The translations under genes and the position numbers were made by a program. Below the pieces are notes generated by a model. That model made no database searches and was not told where the DNA came from. It saw only the letters and a program-made list of their open reading frames with translations. A DNA stretch of 64,000 nucleotides, from positions 62,001 through 126,000 of the forward strand of contig QANU01084176.1 of the NCBI GenBank assembly GCA_003254905.1, read 5' to 3'. This DNA is from Nissolia schottii. Taxonomy: Eukaryota > Streptophyta > Magnoliopsida > Fabales > Fabaceae. Each line of letters opens with the position of its first letter. The first letter of the stretch is position 1. Shown here piece after piece: positions 11,500-23,300 of the stretch.

Positions 11500-14400
11500 G
11501 CCTTAGGCCTTGTCTTTTATTTTTCTGATGTACAAGAAAAAACACCACTTTTCAAACTTCCAACCTTAATTTAAACCACCAGATATCTGGTTGAAATTGT
11601 TACTCTTAAATTGTCACACAAACCAAAAACCACAAATTTTAACTTATAATGATCTACTTCTTCATATCCATCATGCAATGCACACAATTAGAATACGCAA
11701 TCATTTTTAAATCTTAGGTTTGGCAAAGTCCATTAAGTTAGTCACTGAAATTTTAAAATTGAACAATTTGTTTTTAAGGTTGACAAATGTCAGTCAAATT
11801 TTTTCTCAGGGTCAACTATCGATTCAATGCCACTAACAACCACTAATATTACACTTCAAGTGACACGTTGGCATGCCACATGGATGTCACTTTAATCCCT
11901 GATGGCTAGTTAACTACAAATAGGTAACTACAGAGACAAACTAGATTAATGTTTGTCAATATCACGAACAAATTATCTTATTTTAAAAGCTTTAGGACTA
12001 ATTTAATGAGCTGCGTCTACCTTGGAGATGAAAATGATAATTTACTCTGTGTAATTATCAATGGACAGAAGAATCATAGTTTGCTCTTTTGTGTATTAGC
12101 AAACAGGTAAACTTGAAGAAGAGAAAAAAAATAAATAAAATATGACTTTTCTAGAAGTTCATACAAGCGCACCTTGTTTTTTCTTCTAATTTGATTATCT
12201 TATTGCATGCATGTGATTGGGATACATAACCTACATAGTTATAAATATGACTTATGAAGGAGATCCTTTCCAACGTCACATTGAATCATTATTTGGGACC
12301 AATCTTCGAAAGGAGACAACTGCGAGTTACGCGAGATCCAGTCTTAAATCAGTTATTACCTCAAATTTCAAATAAATATCTCTTTTTTTTTTTTTCCCTT
12401 CCTTTTTTTTTTTTGAGTGCAAGGTATTTATTGTTGAGAGTCGCAACTAAACATCGCGTACCATAGACTTTAAGAAGGGACTTTAGTTCTGATCACGAAA
12501 CCTTTTTTATATACGTGGTTAAAAATTGAAACCTTTACCAAATGCTTAAAGAACCAAATTAAATATCAACTATTTAGTTTAAATTATGAGTATAAAAAAT
12601 TAATAAAAAAATCTCAAAATATATGAAAATAAAATATTTCATATTGTTTAAATTAAAAAAAGGAACAGTTAATTATAAAAATAACCTAAAACAAAAATGT
12701 TGAATATTATTTAAGAACAGAGTCAGATTACTTATCTATCCATATAGTTTATGATAGCTTGGAATATTTAATCGAACAGAATTTATTGAGAACGGTACGT
12801 AGCTTTGTGAACGTGATCACGCGAGGTCGGTTCAACACCACATTTTCAAACTGCATCAGCATCATAATTTAATTTAATTCAAACTTCACCGTACACCCGC
12901 TTAAAGCTTAACTATTGAATGCATTGCTCGTGACTTGTGAACAGAATTGCCCATGGATGTTATTGTGCTCTTCAAGTTAGTATCTTAGTACTATGAGTTA
13001 TGACGCTATTAACTAATGTTAGAAGTTGTGTAATGCCGTTTGGTTAAGGAAATTAAATTAGTAAATTTTAAAATTTTAAAGCATTTAATGTTATTAAAAA
13101 CATTTAAATTTTACCTTTTTTTTAATACAAAGTTATAATTTTAATTTTTTTAACAAATATCCTAAAAACACTGGTTAGCAAAATCCTATTTATAAATGAC
13201 ATACAACGTAGTTAGAAGCTTATTTTAAAGTTTAAAAGTAATAGTTCAAAATGTTTTAAATATTACTTAAAAACTAATTGAAATAGAAGTCATACATTTT
13301 CGCGCTTTAAAACAATAAAACCCTTAAAAACTTTTTAATCATAGAAGTATAGATTTTATTCATATAACCCAAATTACACTTTCCACATCTCTTAAACAAG
13401 TGTGAGTAATTATCATTTGCTATCATTTGCAGCCTGGCTTCGGAGTGATCCATGCATGCGCGCGCGCACACACACGTGTGTATAGATATAGGTGAAGTCT
13501 AGACTAGTTCATGCGAACCCTAAATTACATGGGTAATTTCGGATAATTACTTGTACAAGTAATTATTCACATAAAAGTGAGTTATTACCCTACATATGGA
13601 TATCCATTAGTAAGTATAAATTGTCATCCCTAACTCGTATTCCATGAGAATAAGAGTTCAATTTTTGTTGTTAATCTGACAACTACTTTGGTTGGTGATC
13701 TAATATCTTTTTAATTCTTAAAAAGTATAATGGTTTGTTCTAACTTTGATGAAATGACCAATATCAAATTCATATAAATTTATGTTTATATTTTAAAAAA
13801 ATATATATACAAGTAATAAGACTCACTCATTAATTCAAGAGTGAATGAGGTGTCATCATTTGGACAATTCTATTTTAATTGGATTTTTTTGGCTATCTGA
13901 ATTTTTTAATTTTTGTTTTGTTTATAAAACTATCTATATTTAAAATTTATTAGACTCTAATTAATCTAATTCAAATGAAATCAATATCTCAGAATCATTT
14001 GGTTTGTGCACTTTGTAAGAAGAATTCTCTGGTACCTTACTGGGCTTTTACTTTTTTTTTTTTTATATATTGTTTTTATTTTTTTTATTAAAACCAGTAA
14101 ACTTTGTCGTTATATATTATTTCATATGATATTTACAATTTTTTAATTCTTCAAACTATGACTAGGGGCAACTTGTAAAACATTTTAAGATGTAGTAATT
14201 TAAATTTAAATTGTGAACCCGTGAAAATAGTTGGTTTATGTTTTTGAAAATTTCTTGCTAATGAATGTTAGAAATTTAACCTTGAAGTGGATTAGCTCCT
14301 TATTACTACTCGATCAAACTTCAGTTAGCACTAAAATACATTAATTTACTTAAGAATTATAAATATTTTAAATTTTAACGTATTAAATAGTTTGTTTGTC

Positions 14401-15400
14401 TACCAAAAAATATTATATGGTTTATTTATTTCTTAAGTAAATTGAAGCTATTTTTATTTTGCATTCATCAACTTTGATGACACCTAACCACTTTAATGTT
14501 TGGGTCCAAGTTCGATACTAACTATATTTTAATAATTTTAACATGTCATAAAAAAAATCCTAAGTTCAAGAGGCCAATAGTTTATTGGAATTCCACCTTG
14601 TAACAATTAAATGCATTGTATTCTTTTGAATCTTCTTAATTTTGAGTATCTATAATTTTTCTTTTATTTCCACAAGCTTTTAAAAACCAGAAGCAACATG
14701 AAAAACAAGATTTAGAAAAAGAATATATGAAAACTAATATGGTGGTTTCTGGTGTGTGGGGGGGGGGGGGTTGTAGATGAATTTATGAGTTCTTCAGTTT
14801 ATGTGTTATTAGATTGTGTTCTTTCATAAGAATGAACTCAACTTCAGATGAGATTAACCCCTTTTCTCTTATGAGTAGTTGATTTTCTCTTTTTACGAGG
14901 AATAGGTTGACTTCTTCGCTTTATGTCCTTTTTTTCCTTTTTTTGGTTTTCTCTCTTCCTACGAGTTAAGTATGCTCTTTATGCATATACTTTCTATTAC
15001 TCTCCCCGATTATGGACGATTTGGTTATCATAACCAAGCTTTTTGGTTTAGATTATGGAGAATGATGACTTTGATTTGTGGGATTGAGTGGTTGTGATGA
15101 TGGGAGGTGAGGACATCTGGCACATTCAAACCCTCTTGAGCCAAAAGCCTGCTTAGCTAGAGAGGCTTTCATATAACTTCTCTATATATGTGGGCTCAAA
15201 GAAATCATTAACAAAACTCAAATTCTTCAAGTCATACCCTAAGTAATTCCCCTTACGCCTCTTTATGCATGGCCCAAAGGATTTTAATGAAGATGTCATC
15301 CTTGTTTGAGGGTACAAGTAGACCATGACTTACCTTCAAGTTCTCTAATGGTGATTAATTATTATCGATTCCTTGTTAAAATTGGTTGAGATATTTGGAA
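11500..15400. other. AT-rich intergenic DNA
   Basis: No coding exon is recognised in either strand. It has an alternating purine-pyrimidine patch 'gcgcgcgcacacacacgtgtg' near 13459-13480 and a run of 13 G near 14758-14770. The 11.7-12.0 kb part resembles the background repeats that read as 'gactaatttaatgag', but I could not define ends. Confidence 0.45.
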
Positions 15401-15409
15401 TGGAATCAA

Positions 15410-15948
15410 TTTGGATGACAAAAATATCCACGAATTAGTATATCCACGTGTATTATCCATGACTAGTATGAGTATGCCCACACTTTTCGTACCCGCAGAA
15501 ATGTATATTCATACCTATTTACTAATGGGTATGGATACATGGATTGAGGTATCTGACTCATGGATACTTGCTAATTGTCCATTAATATATAAAATTATGT
15601 AAATATCTTTACCTATATAAATATAAAAATTAAAAACTCTAATTCATTTTTATCTACAATGTTATTAGATTTTTATTATGTATTTTGTTAATTTAAATTG
15701 CAATCTTTTTAATGGTGGTAGTATTCTCATATATTATATTTGATAATAATTTTATAAAGTTTTTCCTTTTCTAAAATTTTGACAAATCTCGCAAATACTC
15801 ATAGATATCTACGGAGATTAAATCTTTGCGGGTACGAATAATAGTAATTCATAATAGATACAAATATGGGTACATATAACAAAATATTAAACTGATATGA
15901 ACAATAGAGAACATGTATCCATATCCACGGATGACCATTGTCATCCCT
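15410..15948. mobile_element. hAT-type non-autonomous element (MITE)
   Basis: Imperfect terminal inverted repeats (TTTGGATGACAAAA at the left; AGGGATGACAATGG as reverse complement of the right end) are flanked by the 8-bp near-duplication GGAATCAA (15402-15409) and GGAATCCA (15949-15956). Eight-base duplications and a GGATGACA-type end fit the hAT superfamily. There is no transposase. It lies about 400 bp upstream of the ABCG start. Confidence 0.7.
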
Positions 15949-16325
15949 GGAATCCATGATGAAAAATAAAAATGAATAACAAGGCTGGGAAATAGTGCAA
16001 ATTATTTTAACCAGTAAATATATTAACAAAGTTGTAGACTATGATCCTTGACCAACAGTGATAAAAAGCTCTATAATAAGTCAACAATAAAAATAAATAA
16101 AAAATAAAAGTGGGGGCAGTGATTATCCATTTAAAAAAAAAACACGTGCAAAATCTATACTCTCCAACAACTGATTTTGACATTTTTTTCCAACAATATG
16201 AATCATGCCCATACGGTGCCATAATGAATTTGGCATGATTGAACCATGCAACTAGACACAAACCTAATTATTTCGGCCATTAGAAAAATCTAAAATGTCA
16301 CTTGATTAATTTTACACACACACAC

Positions 16326-16334
16326 ATATATATA
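16326..16334 (+). promoter_or_regulatory. TATA box candidate of the ABCG gene
   Basis: TATATATAG lies just downstream of a CA microsatellite and only about 25 bp before ATG 16359. If it is used, transcription would start at about 16356-16362, which would favour the second ATG at 16374 as the real start. Confidence 0.5.
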
Positions 16335-16358
16335 GAGGCAGTGTGTTTGACGCAGAGT

Positions 16359-17341
16359 ATGTTGCCTCTAACAATGGAGTTGCATGTTGATGAAGCAGGC
16401 ATTGCATTGGAGAACAAGAGGGAAGTGTGTTTGGTTTGGGAGGATTTGAAAGTGATTAGCACAAGTCCAAAAAGGAACCTCTTAAGTGGGTTAAGTGGTT
16501 ATGCTGAACCAAACAGGATCATGGCACTCATTGGTCCCTCTGGAGCTGGGAAATCAACCTTACTTGATGCATTGGCTGGTGTGCCTAGTTCTCTGCCCTT
16601 CCTCCGTTATGCAAATAATTATTAAGTGTTTATGAAGTATTAAGTTGAATTATGTCTTGGTCATTTATAAAGTGATGTTTCCGTTTAGGATTATATTATT
16701 AATTTGTGTCTTTATCTGAAATGTTACTTTATCAATGATAAGAATAAAGTCTAATCTGATGCTCTGAGAGTATCCAATGATTTATTCCACTCTACACACA
16801 AGCACAATACCCCCTGTGTTCTAGGGATCTTATATAGGAAAGGAAAATGTGCTAGCTCAAAATATTGACTAAAAAAAGACCAAGCAATCTTCTTAATGTT
16901 TTGTTAAATTTTTACTTTTGATAGTTAGCCAATTAGAGCATGACTGACTTAATTAATTGTTTGGAAACTTTTCATCTAGTACATTATTCACTTAATGGTT
17001 GATTCGTGAAGTTTTTGTATATATATCGCATGGTTTACTTAATGATTGTTCTGTGAACATTTTTGTTAAATCTAATTCATGATGTATGAAAGTTTTGTTT
17101 TTAGTACTTGGGTTAATTATGTTTTTGGTCCCTGTAAAATTTGAAAGTTTGGTTTTAGTCCATGCATAAAAGTTTTAGTCCCTGCAAAATTGTAAAATTA
17201 GGTTTTAGTCCCTGGGTTGGGGTGAGGGTTGATTGGGCTGACGTGGCGCTGACGCGGCACGCAACGTAAGATGCCACGTGGCATAACCCAAAATCCAACC
17301 CAGACCCATGACCCGAACCCAATTCTGACTCGACTCGTTTC

Positions 17342-17372
<31 letters not shown>

Positions 17373-20300
17373 GAGAGAGACCCTTACCCAGCCCCCAGCC
17401 NNNNNNNNNNNNNNNNNNNNNNNNNNNNNNNNNNNNNNNNNNNNNNNNNNNNNNNNNNNNNNNNNNNNNNNNNNNNNNNNNNNNNNNNNNNNNNNNNNNN
17501 NNNNNNNNNNNNNNNNNNNNNNNNNNNNNNNNNNNNNNNNNNNNNNNNNNNNNNNNNNNNNNNNNNNNNNNNNNNNNNNNNNNNNNNNNNNNNNNNNNNN
17601 NNNNNNNNNNNNNNNNNNNNNNNNNNNNNNNNNNNNNNNNNNNNNNNNNNNNNNNNNNNNNNNNNNNNNNNNNNNNNNNNNNNNNNNNNNNNNNNNNNNN
17701 NNNNNNNNNNNNNNNNNNNNNNNNNNNNNNNNNNNNNNNNNNNNNNNNNNNNNNNNNNNNNNNNNNNNNNNNNNNNNNNNNNNNNNNNNNNNNNNNNNNN
17801 NNNNNNNNNNNNNNNNNGGGTGGGGGTGAATCGGGGCTTGGGCTGGGTAAGGGTCTCTCTCTTTTTCTTTTTTCTTTTTTTGAAACGGGTCGGATCAGAA
17901 TTAGGTTCGAGTCATGGGTCTGGGTTGGGTTGGGTTTTAGGTTACCACGTGGCACGCCGCGTCAGCGTCACGTCAGCCCAGTCAACCCTCACCCCACTGC
18001 AGGGACTAAAACCTAATTTTACAATTTTATAGGGACTAAAACTTTTATGTAAGGACTAAAACCAAACTTTTAAATTTTACAGGGACCAAAAACATAATTA
18101 ACCCTTAATACTTTGAAATATGGTTGTTTCTAACATGGACCGGGTGATTACCTCGTCCAAGTTGGTCTGGGGTTAAAAATAAAAATTTAAAAAGGTTTAA
18201 GGACTACATTGAAAAAAAAAATTGTGGTGATTGTTGTAAAATTAAGAAATTTTAATTATGTTTAAGCATTTTCTCTTCTCCATCTCCCTCTATCTCCCTC
18301 CATTCAGATCCCCTCCGTCCGACCACTCTCTTAACTGCCCTCGAACCTAGATCCGGTCTCCGTGCTTCTCCTTGGTAACCTTGCATGTCAACGTTTGGGT
18401 TACTGGTTGTGGCAGTTGAGAAAGCGAGCGGTGGCGGTGGATGAACCTCCATCTTCTTCGTTTAGCAACCATCAACAGAGAACAAAGAAGAAGCAATTGT
18501 TGGTTAAGCTAAGATCTATGGGAAAGGATTCAGCCCTAAACCCTAAAAAAATCATCTTTTTTGTTGACTCAGATCTGGAACCCTCTCTGTTTCTTTCCTT
18601 CTCTCCCGGATCTCTCAAATCCATCTCTTTCTCTGGTTTAGGTTGGCACGTGTGTTTGGCTTGTGGGTTTCTTTCGCAGGTGGTTGAGGTTCGGTGGTGA
18701 GGGGATTGATGTTGTGGTGGTTATTGAGAGCGTATGTGGGTGTGAAATGGGGCGAGGGAGTTCGGTGACCGAGGGAGGTGATTGTGTGGGAGGTTCAGTG
18801 GTTTCAGGTTGTGAGGTTGGTGTGGCTAGGGGGCATTGGTGATGGCTAGTGATTTCGGTGGTGTGTTTTAGGGGTTGCGGTGATGTGGTGGCGGCTAGGG
18901 TTTCGGTGTTAATGATGAACGTTATTATCATTGATGAACGATGTTGCTTTTTTGGGGATTTTTTTTTTTAATTTGTTGAATTTCTTGGGTTTTCTAAGTT
19001 CTCCTATTTTTTGGGCTTATGGAGGTGGTGGCAGATGAGGGTTGCGATGGTTGTGGTGGGTTGGGTGAGGGTGGGGCTACGAGGGTGTTAAAGGTTATGG
19101 TGGGGTGGAGCAAGTTGTGGTAGATTCGAAAGGGCACGTTTTGCACGCTCAGTGGTGACTCCAGCGACAATGACGTAACAGTGGCAATAGTGGTGGTACT
19201 CTGGCACCGACAATAGCAAGGGTGGGGTGGGATGGTGGTGCTTGATGGAGACTAAAACTGAAAAGAAAGGGGGCATGATGGAGAGAAAAGGGTAGGGCGG
19301 TAAATGAGGGTTGCGGGTGGTGACGGGCGGAGGTGGACGATTAGATTTGTTGGGGTGAGGTGATTATGCTAATTAACTAATAATTAACCCAACTAATTAT
19401 CCAACTAATTACAATTTAGATTTAAATTATTATTAACAATAGAAATTAAATACTTACTGAAGGACCATATTGCAAAATCAAAATTATATTTTAAAAAATT
19501 TTGGAGTCAAAAATAATAATTGAAGTTGTATTATATAAACCGTCCTAACCAAAAATCAACGGATAAAACACTAGAACCAACTTGGACTAGGTAATCACCC
19601 GATCCATGTTAGAAGCATCCTTGAAATAATGCATGATTTGTTTTTATCTGATCACTTGCTTTTGTTTTTCTCTTTTAACGAAATTGGAGTAGTTTTTAAA
19701 AATTATTTAACATTTTTTTATATTAATAGTTTTGCATCATAAATTCTACATTACTACATTAGAATCGAATACTTAATAAGTTAAGCTTGAATTATTATTT
19801 CTTTCCTATAAGTGAAAAGTCAACTTCCATGACCAATCTTGTATGTTTTGCTAACCATATTTTTTCCCTTCAAATTTTTGGCTTCTAAACAGGAAGACTT
19901 CCTACCAATGTTAGCATGAGTGGAAATGTACTACTCAATGGGACTAAGAGAAGTACAGGCTGCACAAATATTGTAAGTATGACAACAAAACACGAGTAAA
20001 ACTACACTTTAGCATGTAAAAGAATAAAACATTAATAGATGAGTTCCTTAAAAGAAAAAACACACATACATTAGTCTTTGTAGCATGATGTGGTTTACCA
20101 TGTCCATATCGGTTTCTTAGAGACTAAGACGTGTGTGTGTGTGTGTTTTTTTTTTTTCTTTTTTTTTTGGAAGAACTAATATGTTTATATACATTCTTTG
20201 TTCTATCAGGAACTAAAATGTAATTTTTCTTTTATCATTACATGGCATAATTTGATTAACAGTAAAACCGTTACTCCAGAAGTTTAAACATGTAGAAAGT

Positions 20301-23300
20301 ATTTGAGTTTACTTGATTTCTAAGTATGGAATGTCAGCATGAACGATTCAAACTGTCACTTGTTGTTCCCTTGACCATCGTAGGATATCAAACATTCAAG
20401 ATTTTGGAATATTGTGTTAGCTTTAATAATATTAAAGATTACTCTTTTGATTCAGTAAGCACTGAAACTTAAGGGTATGTCAGGGTTAACACATGTCATG
20501 AACTATTTATTCTAAAAGTTTAAGCTATGAGGCATATGCAAATGAATGAAATTATATCTTATTAACATACATCTTTACGCAAAAGCTCTTTAGACTTGAG
20601 GTTGAGGCATGAACAATGCACAAGCTCACATACTTTTTGCTGAAACTTCTTATTTAGAAGAATGGGGATAAAAATGATCAAACTCTCGAACACTTAGTTA
20701 TAGAGATTTTCATATTATGTTAAAAATCATATCTCCTAAAAGTTTAAAATATTGAGCTTATAAATGAATGATTGTATATCTTGAAAATTAATATAAATAT
20801 GTTACAACTTACACATTAGAGAGAAGACCTGAAGAAGCCCCAATAAAAAAGAGTAGATAAGATGACGAGTAGCTTATTAGTTAAGGGTAGAGTGAGACCA
20901 AGAAAAACCATTAAAGAAATTATTAGAAGAGATTTAGACTATGATGTCATTTGATCTGTGTAGCGAACCCCACATAGTGGGACAAGACTCGGTTGTTTGT
21001 TGAATGTTACAGCTAACATTGCCATTTAAGTTCTTAAAATTTTGAAGTATGGATTAAAAGGGCTTTAAGGCACTGTATAAACTTTCAAGCCAAGCACTTA
21101 TTTGTCACTATCCCCTTTGCAAATCTACAACTCTGGTTCACACATTGTATCGTCACTGATTAAATTTGTGATGCTTTTGCAGTCCTATGTTACACAAGAA
21201 GACTACTTCTTGGGAACTTTAACAGTGAGAGAAACCCTCACATATGCTGCTTATTTGAGACTGCCTGCAAACATGACCAAAGATGAGATTGAAATGATTG
21301 TAACCAAGACACTGGCCGAAATGGGTCTGCAAGACTGTGCGGATAGCAGGCTTGGGAATTGGCATTCAAGAGGGATAAGCAAAGGAGAGAAGAGAAGGCT
21401 CAGCATAAGCATTGAGATCTTAACTCAACCTCATATACTTCTGCTTGATGAACCAACCAGTGGGTTGGACAGTGCAGCTGCTTTCTTTGTGATCTCATCT
21501 CTGAGGAGCATAGCACATGATGGAAGAATAGTTATCTGCTCCATTCACCAGCTTAGTAGTGAAGTGTTCAACCTTTTCGATGATCTCGCCCTCCTTGCAG
21601 GAGGTGAAACTGTGTATTTTGGAGAAAGGACTAGGGCTGTTAAGGTAGTGAAAGTTCTCTGAAACTTACCCCTTTTAAAAAAAATGGTAGTAAACCTTAA
21701 AATCCGTTCCTGATACGTTGGTCAAGTTCGTCTTCAAGCTTTGGAACATAGCAAATTCGTCCATAAGATTGACATTTACACATCAAATTTGTTCCAAGTG
21801 TCAAGGATCTACGGACTAATTTGATGGATCAGGTGCACCTTGGAGAAAAATTTTATGTACGGATATCATCATGGGGATGAATTTGTGATTTTTCAAAGTT
21901 AAGGGACTAATTTGACTGACGTTACCAATATTGGGGGGGATGAATTTGAAGGTTTACTAAAAAAAATAAAGGGTCTTTAAGGATGTTACTAAAATCTCTT
22001 CTTCCAATTCAGTTCTTTGCTGATGCAGGGTTTCCTTGTCCCACAAGAAAGAACCCACCGGAGCACTTCCTTCGCTGTGTTAGCCCAGAGTGTGATAATG
22101 TTCGAACCTTGGTAAAGTCCAAAAGTGTCAATCTTAGTGCATAAAACTCATCCAGTAGTTTGTTTCAATATTTTCAGCTTTTCTTGGAGATGCTTTTGTT
22201 TATACATATAATGCTGATGGATTTTGTGTTCAGGAAGCCCCATCATCATGGAATTCTCTGATGAATATGAAAACAGAGGAGATTAAATCGAAACTTATAA
22301 AGAACTACATGAATTCCATGCATTCAGCAAATGCAAGGAAAAAAATCAGAGAAATCAAAGAAAGTGTAAGTCAATTGACACAGTGAAACATATTAAAGAC
22401 CTATTCAGTTTCCAATAACGTTTCCGCTTATATTTTTTGTTTTTACTTTTATTCACAAAACCGCCTCATTTTCTTTTCTATTTTCAGAATTTTGTTAGGA
22501 AACAGTGAAAAAAAATGTTTGTTTTAACCGTTTTCCTCACAAAATCCTACAAACAAAAAATATAACGAAAACAAGGTGACGATTTTGTAATTGAAAGTGA
22601 AAACAGAAAATCTGAAACCAAACAGCCGTAACCTTCTCACTCCTTCGTTCCTTTCCTTATGTTACGACTTCCGAGTCCAAATCCATTTGGCATAGCTAGA
22701 ACTGATCTTTTACAGTCCCATTTTCCGCAGGAAAAAAGCTGGTTGTATTTCTCTCTTGTTTCTTTCCTTTTTCTTTTGGTCTTTCCTTCCTTCAGTGCAA
22801 ATTGACTCAAATCAGCTAAGAGAATATACTGATTGAAGGTCTCAATATGTTGCAGAAAGAACCTTTGATTGAGAGGGTGTATGATACCAGCTGGCTGAAG
22901 CAGCTATTCACACTGACCCATCGATCATTCCTTAACATGGCCAGAGACATTGGTTACTCCTGGTTACGGATTTTATTCTATATCTTGGTTTCGGTGACTG
23001 CTGGTTTTTTTTATTTCAACATAGGAACAAGCAATAATGCAATCATTTCAAGGGCTAAGTGTGATGGATTCATTTATGGCTATATGATCTTCATTGGTAT
23101 TGGTGGATTACCCTTCGTCCTTGAGGAACTAAAGGTACACAAATGACAAATCATTTACAAGTGAGACATATGAATTTCACGTCTACACATATGGAAATGG
23201 AAAAGAGGGTGAGCCTTGGCGTAGTGGTAAGGTTGTTGTCTTGTGACCTGAAAGTCACAGATTCAAATCTTGGCAACAATCCTTCCGCTTCTGAGAATAT

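Noticed and set aside
17155..18032. Long open frames on both strands across 17155-18032
   Set aside because: They run through the N gap; both are artefacts of the gap and the arms of the foldback element.
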